DNA from: Larus michahellis
Lineage: Eukaryota; Chordata; Aves; Charadriiformes; Laridae
NCBI RefSeq assembly: GCF_964199755.1
Contig: NC_133897.1
Location: 118,553,579 to 118,617,578 of the forward strand
Direction of reading: 5' to 3'
DNA length: 64,000 nucleotides
Shown here: in pieces, positions 9,500 through 22,100 of the stretch
Position numbering within the stretch: position 1 is the first letter of the stretch
Layout of the letters: each line of letters starts with the position of its first letter
The notes under the pieces: model-generated
Database searches by the model: none
Told to the model about the DNA's origin: nothing
Seen by the model: the letters and a program-made list of their open reading frames with translations, nothing else
Position numbers and translations under genes: made by a program

Positions 9500-12400
9500 C
9501 TAAACAAAGCTAGAGTAGCTGAAGTTATATTGGGTTTTAATTTTTGAGGTCATAAATAAATAAAGTTATTCAGCACTATACAGTGTGATGCTAAAAGCAG
9601 GGGACCAAATTGCCACATTTTCTAGGCATTCTACATAAGCAGAGGATGCAGTGGACATAGCTTGCATAGCTACAAGTTAAAAAAATGCAAGAACCTTGTT
9701 TCAGGGCTTGTGGAAAAGGTGAAGGATAGCGAAACTGACTAAACAGAAATGGCTTTTGCTTTCTGAATGAATTACATGGAGAAGTGATTTAGGAATCACA
9801 GGTGAGAGAGAACCAATTTATCATGTTGCAAAACAAGCAAAAGGGAATCTATTGCAGTGACAACTTCCACCATAAACTAATTAAGTCCATAACATCACAC
9901 TTGTCTACCACGTACAGTATAAACAGAGAGATGAGGTAGTGTTTTAATATTTATCTAAATCTCTGATGGATGTCTGTATTGAGATGGCTGTCTAAATTCA
10001 TGCTGTTACTCCAGCATGCTGCTGGAATTGCACGCTGCAGTCCCTCAGAGAGTGCTGCCTTTTTTGCACTCACAAGCTGAAGTGATATAGGGGTGCAGAC
10101 TGACCAACAAACACTAATCAGACTAAGCCTATCTTTGGTGATAGAATCTTTTGAAATCTTGCATAAATGGCAGATGCGGAAACCCAAACATGTATCTGTT
10201 TTTATGTCACCTCTGTACACTGGCAGCCAGCAGACCAGAGCAGGATATTATTCCTTCAGTCCTTCTGCAGCCTTCATTCTTCATCGTGGCTGCGTGACAT
10301 ATTTGGGGGGTGAGGATGCTGAGCTATCCCTAGCAGCTCCCGGGCATTTAAGGGTAGTTGCATGAGTGTTATCAATTATAAAGTTGGCACCGTTGACTGT
10401 GTCATCTTAAAGTTACCTCTTTCCTTCCGGGCAGGGAAAAAAGTAGCCCTGAATAGTTAACCCAGATCAATGCTGCCAGCAGCTCATTGCCTTGTCTGTT
10501 GTACACATGGCCCAAAAGAGACCATCCCCACTCCCAGCTGCTCTCGTTGAAGGATATTTATCAAGTTATGTCTTACAAGGTTCCCTTTTAAACCCAGGAT
10601 TATGCATACCTGTTAGGGACTGCCTGCTTGGAAGGCTAATGGGGAATACTTATTCTGGTTCTCGGCAGCATATACAAAACTAAATTTTGCTGCCTGGAAG
10701 AGGAGGCTAGTGTTAATTCACAGTGTAAGGTGTCACTTGATGCCTACATCATATCAAAGAAGTCCTTTAATCGTTCATTAGCATCAAATAAGCTCTTTCC
10801 CTCACTGGATACCCTGAATGGTGTAAAGGTGCCTGCCGGGAAGCTCGTGTAAAATATCTGCCTGCTTTGTTCTGTTCTGCGTCTTTGACGGAAAGCCCTG
10901 AGCGTTGCTTTCAGAGGTGTGGGCCTCACTCTGTTTCCATCGCTTTGCTCAATGCAGAAATGAAACCTGTGTTGCAGCTTTCACTAGAAACTCAAGCGCC
11001 TAGTGCCTTGCAATTTCTAGATGGCAATCTGCCTGAAGAATTACTTGCCGTACAAATGGAAACACAGTACGTGATGGCTTTGCAGCAAAATCAATTAAAA
11101 TGTCCATCGCTGTTTATTCTCTATAATTTATTATGAGCCTTTATTATTTCTATTGCGATAGCACCCAGAGGCACTTGCAAGAAGTGGGAGCTACGTTAAG
11201 CAACACCCTGCACAAGCACATGGGAAAGCGGGATATTTTGCTTGGACATCTTGCAATCTGTGTGAAGACAAGCTGCAACAGCTGGGTGTGGAGTTTCTCC
11301 CAGTTTCTCACGCCTCCCTTTTTTTGGTAGAGCCAGCTCAAACCACTATAGCTTGTTCCAAGCCTGTTTTTCCAGCTAAACCAGAATAATACATGTACTA
11401 AACAAAGCTGGTGTTTCTTATTTGGTGTTGTAAGCAAATCATGTTCTTTTCATCAGCTGTCATTTGTCAGCCTTCCTTACCCATGGCAGCCTGCTCTCCT
11501 TTTAATTATACCTGCCTCAATTCACCTGTTACTTTGGTCAGATGCTCTTGGCTTCAGACTTCCCATGTGGGATCAAATCAGACTGAGGGAGCTGACAGCA
11601 ATCTGCCTGATGCTGCCAGTGTTCGCTTAAATATACGTGTAGTATGTCAGGTGATGCTTAATCAAGTCTTTTTATCTTTTCATCTTTGTATCTGCCCTAC
11701 TGTATTTTGATGGCTGCTCTACCAACCTGTGCCAATGTGTCCCTCTCTAACCTTAGAAAGTCCTATAGTTACCCTTTAAGATCCCATCCTTTCTGCATTT
11801 ATCATTGAAGTCATTGAAACTTGTTCATTTTTATTACAATTAGGCGAAGTTATTTATTGCCTAGTAGCAAAAAGCTTGGCACTTGAATTCAAACCATTCA
11901 AAGTTTGTTCAATTTTTGCGACAAACTTCCTGTATGATCTGGGCAGGTCCCAACCTCTCCAGTGCAATTTCCTCTTCTGTAAAGTGGTGCCAATGGTATG
12001 GTAACATGTGGTCTAAGAACTCCAAAAGTAGGTGTCAGCCAGTGAGCTACAGGAAAATACTGTAGAAATGCAGCCTATTATTGCAGCGGAGTCTGGAGAC
12101 ATGCTGCGCTTGTTGCTGTGAGCAAATAGATGCGGTGTGTACTTAATGCCAGATACTGTGCATAAGCACTTATTTGATAACAAATTCAAGATTTGACCTA
12201 TTAATGGCTGCGTATGGCTCCTGGTTTGCATTAACATTGGTTTACTGAGTCCCTGTGAGCACCATGCTGCCACTTGCCGTGTTACTCAGGATTTGCTGTT
12301 GAAGTGGAGAATATGGGCAGAATTGTCAGAAGGGAGTCCCTGAGGGCAATACCCAAATCAGGCTCGGCAGGAGGAGCGGGAGACAGGTTTATGAGCCACA

Positions 12401-15400
12401 ATTCATGTGAGGAGCAGGCTGTTTATGGCTGGACCAGAAGACATTTTGTCAAATTTGATAACAGTTTGTCCCAGTGGGTAGGGTCCTATGCAGTAGCGTG
12501 GCCAAGGGAGCGCCTGCAGAGACCGTTCTCGGAGTCTTCAGAAAGTGGAATAGTTCTTCTGCCTCTTCATGCAACGTAATCGGGACAAGCAGACCACAAG
12601 GTTCTGGTATCCCTTTTCCAAGGTGATTATAGGAACCTATACCCATATGCTGGATGCAAAGTCTGTATGCATACATGTATGTGTGTATACCATGCAAGAA
12701 CACATCTGTGCAGTATATATAAAATTGCAGTCTGCTTCAGGTCTGTGTTGTAGGTTAGTGTCATGCTCCATCTGTGCATCCAAGCCAGCAAAACATTTGC
12801 CACAGCAAAAATCCCTTGTTCCTTCCTGACTTAGCTGTGTTCCCCACCGGAACATCCCAGATTACCCTGCTGATCCCTGCTCCCTGGCAGGATGCAGCAC
12901 TACACAGCCCTTGTGCCAGCTCTGAACGAACTGACTCAACGCTAAAACCAGAACATTAAAGCATTAGTCCAGTTAAAATGCCTTGTCAACATTGTGAGAG
13001 CGAAATGGATTATTTAGAGACATCTTAGGTATGTGTCTCATATTTCATTTTGCCATGTGGCTACAGCTACAGTTGCTAGGCGTATGGTCTAGTTATTGAT
13101 CTCATGAGAGTTAGCATCTCTTTAAATCAGTGAGGAGATAAACCAAAAATTGTATTGATTCATATATTTTAAGATCAAGGAGACTATTATGATCACATAA
13201 TGTTCGTTCCTGCATATCACATAATTTCATCCAGTAATTCCTGAATCAAAAACAAAATGTTTCAGGTGAAACATACCTTTCAGAATGAAAAGTAACTGTT
13301 TTGTTCTGTTTTTTTTTTTTCTTTTACTCAAATGATGAAGGAATCATCTCAGCAATTTTTTTTTCAATAGATAATTATCCTCACTTTTGAAAATCCACAG
13401 CTTAAAGTTTGAATTTTTCTAGTTTCAGCCTCTTGACACTGTTTTGTTATGCTTTCATGTGCAAAATTAAGGAGCCTTCCATTACCAGAAATCATCCTTT
13501 GTACTGATTTAGGCCATGAATAAGTCACAGCACTTTCTCTTGATATTCTCTGAATAGATGGAGGTGCTTTACTGAGTTGTGGCTGTAGGAATTTTTTATG
13601 ATGATTTAAAATGTAGCTCACTACAATAGGAAAATGTAGGAATGAGGCAAAAAAGCCTGGGATGTCAAACACAAGGTCAAAACCATGGTTTTCAGTGTAG
13701 ACTCTTTTCCTCTCTGATAATGTTCATAATCCACTGCATACCATAATAAGCATATCAGGAGGGTGTAGACTTCTTTTTAAGGTAGGTCAGATCAGTGTAA
13801 GGACCAGTTTTACATTTAGGAATAGTAAAAGAACAACCAAGACATGTTTGACTAACTGAATAAAAGCATAGTCTTATTCCTTTGGTTCCTAAATTGCTTT
13901 TTATAATCTTCCCTTCAGATCTGATCTAATGGATGTTAATGTCAAGAGGAGTCTGTCAGTGATGTCTGGATCTTTGAAACAAACCTTGTTATGTCAAGCT
14001 AAATTAAGTTTTCCTGTTTCTCAAGCCAGGGCATTGGCTTTATTTGTTTTGTGAATGCTATCTCATCTGAAAAGACCTGGAAAATAATAAAAGTCTAATC
14101 AATCAAGTGGAATAGAACAAAGTGGTCTTTACATAAATAGGAAATTAATTCTGATATTCTACAAAGAGAAAGAGTAGAATACAGAAGCAAGGAAAGAAAT
14201 ACTGAAGCACACAGACAAGATAATCCCAGTAGTATATTAATTTTTATTGAAATGATGGTATGGAAAAATGTGTTCTGGCAAAGCAACATTCCTGTTGCAG
14301 ACTATTAGTCTTACACGGAGTTATATAAATTTATATAGGTTTTATCAAATGCCTAAAAGGGCGGGTCAAACCAAACTGTGGAATTCAGAAAAGTATGAAA
14401 CTATTGTGACATTCCCAAGGACCAAATGCAGAGCTGCTGTGAGAAGGCACAACTCCATTTAGTCCCGTGTGTGCAGTACAATATTCTGTTGCTGGAAAAA
14501 AGAGCCTCGTGTATAAACTTTGTTTGGACTCATAGCAAACGTTAACATTTTAACGCTGCTGACTCAAGGGTTCCAGACAAAGGCAGTATTTTGTGTCTGT
14601 TCAGTGTTCATATTAAGCGAAGCACAAATGGGCTGGGCTTTGTGCTACCTCATTTTCTGTACAATTCTGAAATTTCTGAGACAACACGAGATTTGGTTTA
14701 CTTATGGATTTCCCAATGGTCACCATGACTGGCTGAATAAAGAGTGTGAATTATTCTTGCAATTAGGCTCTGACTCTGAGGCAAATAACCATCATTGTTA
14801 AAGTGCATTAAATATGACCTGCAGGTGTTTGATCTGGTGCTCTTATCCTCTCAGCTCTTCTAAACTAAACAAAGGTGAGTGGATCAATCGTGAGATGGTT
14901 TTGCTCCAAGGGAAGAACAGCATGTGCAAGTCAGGAGGTACAACATTGCCTCTTGTATCATTACTGAACAGATGTCCCTGCACACTGCACGGCAGTGATC
15001 ATCTTAAATGAATTGCTCCATGTAATTGGGACATCTGAGGCTACAACCGCTATCATGTCACTGATGGGATGCTGCTTCTCTCTCTGCCCTGCAGGCCTTT
15101 CCTTAAGCCATGCCCATCTTACACTGGCTTGATACTAGTGAAATAAAAGAAAGATGTCGTATACTTTTTCTTGACTCATTAGTGTAGCCTGTTCTCGGTT
15201 GCACATCCTTTGTACTCACTTGCAGCTGATGGGAAGTCACCAGGCTGCAGCACCTCCATAAATCCCAGGTGGAGACAACAGCAAGCTGGGCCCCTGGATA
15301 TGAATGTGCAGAGGCAAAGCTAAAAGCAGTGTACTAGTGCAGCTATTTTTTTGGGGGGTGTAAGATGGATATATATATATGGCATTCTTGGGGGACAAGA

Positions 15401-15960
15401 ATCCCCAAAACTCAACCCAAAAAGCAATTTGGCCTGTTATCCTGTCCCAGTTCTATTTCATGTCATTGTATGGTACCTACCTTCATCCTGCCGTCTATGA
15501 AATGGATTTGGTGCCCCTTAATTTCTAGTCTAAATTTACCCATGTCTGTTGACATGAACTGATGAACAGCTGCTGCATGAAATCATCTATTGTCCTGCCT
15601 CCCCCAGCAATGCATTTTGGAACTTACAAAGGTAATAACATCCACAGAGCACTTTGAAAGCCTTGCACAAAAGGCACAACAACTATGCAAAGAACTACTG
15701 TCAATATTAGTGAATCACTTCAGCCAGGAAGGGAAAGCAGGTTTCCCTTTTAGAACAACAAATAAACCACAGCAGTATTTACTGAGCACTTTAAAGATAA
15801 CAGTAGCTACATAAATACTAAGAATTATTAAGGTTTCTTTGTGAAAAGGTTAATTGCATGGTGAGAAACAGTATTGCAACTTCAGAGCCCATCTACAGGC
15901 AGAATAAGCACCTTTTGTTTACAGGGAACGAAAAACTAAAACCAGCGCTCTCTCCAAAGG
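9500..15960. other. Intergenic DNA between NPC1 and ANKRD29
   Basis: No exon, RNA gene or clear interspersed repeat could be supported here. It is AT-rich with small simple-sequence runs (for example a T run near 13310-13321). Open frames up to about 100 codons occur on both strands without recognisable domains. Confidence 0.6.
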
Positions 15961-15967
15961 CTCCAAG

Positions 15968-16693
15968 ATGAAACATGCTCCTAACAGGAAGGCTTCCATG
16001 CCTAAATGTCCTGTGTTGGCTGAAGTGTCTTTGCTGAAGCTAGGTTCAACCCTGCCTGAACAGGGCAGAGAAAGACGTCGCTGCCCGTTCTCCACCATGG
16101 AGCTGCACACACAGAGCCTGTGTGCTCTATCAGCCAGCCCTAATGAGAGCGAGGAGGGAGCTACAAGCCTCTTCCTTCAACCTGTCCTAGCCCCACATTT
16201 CAGATTTTGTTTAGAAATAAGAAAAGCCAGTTATAGCCCAATATCGCTCAGAAAAAGAGGACCTGGTAACTGCATCCTCTCAGAAGGTGGTCAGCAGATG
16301 TTGTGTACGGGATGCAGCATCCCAGGTGTTCTTTGCTTGTTGCATGAGAGCCCGGGCTGTGGTGGCCAGGAACGGAGGCAGCTGGACACACGACTTGGAA
16401 ACTCTAAATGGTGGTGGGCAGACATGCGTCTTCCCATGGGCAGGCATAGTTCAAGAAGAAGCTCTTTGCTGAGTAGCTGCCCACTTTGGGGTGAGACCAC
16501 TCTCACAAGAAAATACACCTGGCAGAAAGGAGAGGCCACCTGCAGATACTGGACACCTGCATGTTGCCTCAGCTTGCTTACTTCAGCTGTCACGGGACCA
16601 CTGTCGACTTGCTCTGTCCTTTCTCCTATGCTCTGCTATCAGGAAAAAAATAGGAGACCCTCACCACTGCTGGTGAGGGTCCACATTTTTTAG
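15968..16693 (+). other. Open reading frame of 241 codons, probably not a gene
   Basis: The longest open frame in the window outside CpG islands, starting at an ATG at 15968. The predicted product has no signal peptide, no transmembrane run and no motif I recognise. It is rich in Ser, Leu, Cys and Arg in a way typical of chance frames in moderately GC-rich DNA. It lies between NPC1 and ANKRD29, where related genomes have no gene as far as I know. A short alternative open frame overlaps in another register. It might be part of a non-coding transcript or a fossil insertion. Confidence 0.15.
16656..16681. repeat. Perfect 11-bp stem hairpin flanked by A and T tracts
   Basis: GACCCTCACCA, a four-base loop CTGC, then TGGTGAGGGTC. 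An A7 run lies 5 bases before the stem and a T6 run 4 bases after it, so the tracts could extend the stem. It looks like a bacterial intrinsic terminator, but in this genome that role is not expected. It falls at the end of the 241-codon open frame. Confidence 0.7.
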
Positions 16694-19034
16694 GAAGACT
16701 GCTTGATCACTACAGCCTGTCTGATTTCAAGAGTATTTATTGCTCACCCAGCATGACTACTGAAGACCTTCTAATGATTATCCCCTTCCTTTACAACTGT
16801 GAAAGGGCTTTTCATCTTAAGAGTGTGGCTGTTCCCAGCTGTTGACCTGAAGAAACTTTAGGGAGAAAGATCAATATTGAGGCCAGGCTGCCAAGAGTCC
16901 CTTTAGCGTTCTCCAATACAATATGTTAATCTTCAACCCACTGGGGGCTCCAAATAAACCTATCCTCTCCAGTGCTGCTTGTTAAAGAAGTTAGAGTCCA
17001 GTCCCATGCAATGCTATGCAACTTAAGTTCCCAGTAAGGCTCTTGAGATTTCTGCATGCTCAGTATTTTTTAGTCTTTTGCAGAACTTAACCCTGGATAC
17101 AATCATCCTCAAAGCATCTTGCATAATTCTTTGGTTCTGTACCAGTTTGTCTGCAAGTTTCTATTAGGCACAACATTATTTTCATTTAAAAATACAGCAG
17201 CATGAATTACCTAAACAAATATTTTCCTGGTGTCTTCTTGTATTGTTGGCAAGCTTAAAGCTTTCCTTTCTAATGCTGAATAGAAAATGAATAACAATTC
17301 CAGCTCGCAAGCAAAGGTATGCCCACTTCTGTTCTCTTCACCAGAACCCTGACATCTTACCTAACTTACTCATAAAAAGAATAACCTAACAATTTGGTAA
17401 TATATATGTCTAATTTGCACTACGTAAACTACATTCATTTGTGCTAGCTCGCTAAAAGATATTTTTTTAACTCACTGAAGCAAAAGTGCAACAATTCAGT
17501 TGAATCCTGGGCAGACATTTTTTAAGCAGGGAACATTTTGTTTCCTTACAATCTTCTCTGTCCTCAACTTTTTATGCAATTTTACAGTAATTCATCAAAG
17601 TTTGAAGGCAAGTGAAGTGCCTGGATTTATGTACTGAATTAACGCTATACCTCAACTCGCTATAAAATAATTTCTAAAGTTTTTGTGGCTAGCAGGACTT
17701 TATATATAGTGTTTATACAGCAAAAATGACTGGGTTTTAATGGGGTGTCTTCCAGCAACATGGCTAAAGCATAGCTCTTCACAAATCATCTACAATCTGC
17801 ACTGCCCTCCCCACATAGGCACTAGTAGCGTGTCTAAGCATCTCAACCACAACAAAGGTCAAAACTGCTGCTGAGCGTTCCTTTTCCATGCCTGCATTAA
17901 TTAGTGGACCTGTTTGAGTGTGCCTATGTGTAACCCTCTTGCCAGCTGTTGAAACACCTGGACATGTGCCCTTCTCCCTTAACTCCCATCACAGACCTGG
18001 GGAACGGGTGCATTGCATAGTAGCTGTGGGTACGAAACCATAGTGTCACATATATGCGTGTGCAGGACATACATGTATCACTTGTATAGCATCTGTGCCG
18101 TTGCGCCCGGCAGCTAAATTTCTCATGAACTTGTGCCAGTGAATGACATGCCCTGCTTGGTTTGCTCAGTAACCGGTCCTCCCCTACCCACAAAAATGCA
18201 CGTACGTAGGCTGTAGGGTTGGGGATGGATCCCCATAGCACTGCATACACATCACAAAATGCTCTGCTGTGTTTCTGCTGCTGGATGGATTGTCAGATGA
18301 AGATGCTACAACTGAGGAGGACATATCCTTGCTTATTGTTTGGTTGGTAGCTTTTGGCATAATTTGTAATGCTCTGGATCATTTTTATGGAGCTTCATGT
18401 AGCAGAAAAAATGTTACCAAAGCCCTGGGCTGGCAGGAGATGTTGGGATGTTGCAGGTGGGATCTCACCTCTAGCCCCATGCGGCACTTGAAGGTAGAGA
18501 GGAATGGTCTGAGCTAGCTCTGCCAGCAAAGGGAGAGCAGCAGCACCATGGAGCTGCTCCAGGACTGACTGCATCCAAACAGCTAGAAGATCCGAGCGTC
18601 CTTTTGGCACGAGGGCTGGCTGCTCCGAGGCACCCGTTACAGCTCTGCAGCCATGCCAGTATGGGAACGCGTGTCTGAAACGGCGGGAGCACTTGCTTGT
18701 GTGGGGATGCGTACGCTGCAGGCACAGAGGAGCAAACACTGGTGCTGGGACCGGTGGGATCCTGGAGTGTAGGCAGGGCTGCAGTGCAAACGCAGCTCCC
18801 AGGCCAAATCCTGCTCTCGTCACAGTCCTTCTGCGCTCAGCAATGCCAGGCAGAGGCCCCAGCCCATGGCGATCCCGTGTCAAGGGCCTCATGCGTTCAG
18901 GGAGCGTGTACCGGAGAGGCTAATCAGTTCTGCAGACTGTTCCAACAAGCCCTTCTCGGGCAACCTAGGGTTACTGTCATGCTACTGTGGTCAGGGCGCA
19001 TCTCTGTCAAACCCGCATTTACTGCAGGGCTGCA
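16694..19034 (-). other. ANKRD29: 3' flank and probable 3' UTR of ANKRD29
   Basis: The sequence directly downstream of the ANKRD29 stop codon must include its 3' UTR. Candidate polyadenylation hexamers on the minus strand are ATTAAA at 17736-17741 and AATAAA at 16736-16741. I cannot tell which, if either, is used. No other gene is evident. Confidence 0.45.
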
Positions 19035-19118
19035 TTAGCTTTTCCTTTGCTTTTCCTTCGTGCGGAGGAGTCGGAGAATGCGTTCATTTTTTGTTAGTTC
19101 TGACGGCAGTTCATTTGC
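19035..19118 (-). CDS. ANKRD29: ANKRD29 last coding exon
   Basis: 84 bp: 27 codons and TAA. The acceptor is TTTTTTGTTCCAG|GCAAAT. It encodes [19 protein letters not shown] and ends KEKQRKS. The human end has the same length and pattern, with a basic C-terminus. Confidence 0.95.
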   Translation of the reverse strand, partial: ANELPSELTKNERILRLLRTKEKQRKS

Positions 19119-22100
19119 CTGGAACAAAAAACCTTCAGGTTAGCAAAAATGAATGAGTGTTTCCAAACTATGGCTTAAAAGCATTATGCTCTACAGAAGA
19201 TGGTACTAGGCATTATAATGACATGCTTATTCGAGTGTTGTCTCCACCACTGTTGGAAATATCTGAAGAAGTCACCTTTCCACACAGTGTGCAAATCTCA
19301 CTTAAGTCTTCAAAATAATCCTAGCATGGAATTTGAGTGGCCAGCTCATTTTGTGCTGATTTCCAAGCTGAATGGTATCCCTTGGGATCCCCTCCCTATG
19401 CTACTGCCACACAATTAAAAGAGAACATAGCTGCTGATTTTTTGGGGGATATGAGGCAGGTCTTTAAGTACCAAAATCCATAAAAGTCCAAGGAAAGACT
19501 TTAATTGCTATGAAATAGTCAGTGCTTTTCTGTAGGATTGATAATAGAACATCAGAGTTTGGTGTTCTGTATTTACTGTATACAATTGCAGGGCCTGTTG
19601 TGATAGGAGAAGGGGTAGTGTCTTTAAACTAAAAGAGGGAAGATTTAGACTAGATATAAGGAAGGAATTTTTTACACTGAGGGTGGTGAAACAGTGGAAC
19701 AGGTTGCCCTGAGAGGTGGTAGATGCCTCATCCCTGGAAACATTCAAGGTCAGGCTGGATGGGTCTCTGAGCAACCTGATCTAGTTGAAGATGTCCCTGC
19801 TCATTGCAGGCGGTGTTTGGACTAGATGACCTGTAAAGGTCCCTTCCAACCCAAACTATTCTATGAGTCTTTGATTCTATGAATTTTGGTAACATAAAGT
19901 ATTTATAATGAAGCTACTTGTGAAAATCTGTACTTCTGTCCTGTATAATGTGCTCTCTTGTGCCAAATTGCACGTTGTTTAAGAAAAAGAAAAATAATCG
20001 GTAGGAGAGGTTACAGCCACAGACTTTTTTATACTGCACACCCTTCTGCTGCAAATGACTATGAGTAGCAGAAAAATCTTGCACATTATTTGGATGATAG
20101 CATCAAAACAAAATGCCTATTAACACAAACTACAGTATGTGAGGCATTAACTCTGCTGCCATCAAGTGGAATGATACAGAAATAACAGGCACAGATTTTA
20201 TAGTACATGACAAACATTTTGAAGGTACATGGTAGATTACTTGTATTACAAACTTTCATTCGCCCAACCATAAACCAGAGGCAAATACCAGACCACCCAT
20301 TCAGAGCTTAACAAACCCAGCGAGATATCAACTACAAGCAGCAAATAGTTCATAAACAGCTCTGCAGAAGACATTTTCATGGAAATTATCAAACATGTAA
20401 TGTTAAAACACTTTACAGAATGAAAACAAGACAAGTTTTCTGCAGAAAAGTTGCTGCCGTGAAATTAATATGAAACTATTTCAATAAACTAACAGATTTA
20501 TAGTAAGATATGGAAAAGAGGCGTGGGATATTTTTTGCATTAGCAATGTGCTGAATCCTAACGAAGTTTTCTTACCCAAAGCACACAGATATATATTTCT
20601 CTTGCTACTGAAATATCTTTCTTGCATATTTCTCACAAGACATGAATATAACTTACAACTTATCAAAAGCAGTAACAGACTAATGTTTCCCTAAAATGCA
20701 ACCTAGCTAGCCCATGACTAGCTATAGTTAATTTAACCTGTGCTGCATGGTTTGGTTATTCTCAGATTGATGTAACTTCACAACTACCAGCACCACCAGT
20801 GGTACTGCCTAGCACCCTGATAGATGCTTATATACAGAAACAAATGGACTGAACGGTGGTGCTTCAGGAGAGGATCGAGAGGCAACCACGGACCAACAGA
20901 GAAACGTGGACTGTCACCACCCACGGGGCACACACGGCTCCACTGCTTGGTGCTCCTCACCTGCTCTTCACCAAGGACAGCATGGCAGGACATACCTTGT
21001 TCCTCAAGCATGGGTCCGCTCCAGCTTCGAGGAGCAGCGCCACTGTCCTCACGTTGCCACTCAGGACAGCCGCGTGGAGAGCAGAGGTCCCATTCTAGAA
21101 AATACCAATGGAAATGTTTGTACTGTGCATGGGAAGAAATCAAAAGGCAGTGAAACACAAATGTTTGCAAAGAACAAGCCTATGAACAAGAAAGAAATAA
21201 CATGGAAGAGGTTGGGTCATCAAAGGTATGGGTCTGATTTAGACAGAGCGCTGGCAGGCTAGTGGGCTATGAAGGAGGTGATTTTAAATGCTTTAATAAA
21301 AATGGGAGTCAAGTTCACTTTACCACAGCAGTATTTCCTTTTAAAAAGTGTCCTTGTCATTAGATTAGAGGTGAAAGGAACATAGCACTCGCTTCTGCCT
21401 GGCAAAAATCAGCCATTAGCAAGTGAAACAGAAGCACAAGAAGTAACGGAAACCATCTGTGCATTTTATCTTCTTTCTCTCATGATTAATGGTCTCAATG
21501 TCAAACAGCTGAATGATGATTTTTTTTATGGCTGGCTTTTCGTTTGTGGCTGCAAACTGACAGTTCAAATAAGCGTGGAAGCTATTTCATACTTGTAATT
21601 AACAACAAAGTTAATGTGACCTGGATTTTCAAGTACATCAATATTGCCAATCAGTTGCGTGCACAGAGGCTATCAAAGTATGTGATTTAGAGGCACACAA
21701 AATTAGATAAGCTATTAAAAAGCAGTTTCCAAATATCTGTTATTTTTCAAGGCGTTTTTTGAATTCAGAGGAAAACAAAATGAAGTAGAGAATCTGGTCA
21801 CAACAGGTCTCTTAGGATAATATTTTGCTGACTAAGTGCAATAGAAGGCAGGGGATAATGCTACAAACTGCACCGTCAAGAGCAATCCATTTATAGTAGA
21901 AATAAAATCAGATGACAAAAAGCGGGAGAATTCTATCTATGACACAATGTGCTTCCTCATTCCAAAAATCAAAGTCACAATTTAATTTGAAAAGATTCAT
22001 TTGTGTTTAGCGTTAGAGGCTAAATAAGATAAGATAATTTCATTTTTCTCTTGACTTTTTTGGGTTTAAGCTCCATATCGTCTTCCACTGGCAAGCCATA

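Noticed and set aside
16656-16692. Bacterial-type intrinsic terminator
   Set aside because: The shape fits, but all other content is vertebrate nuclear DNA; it is listed only as a hairpin.
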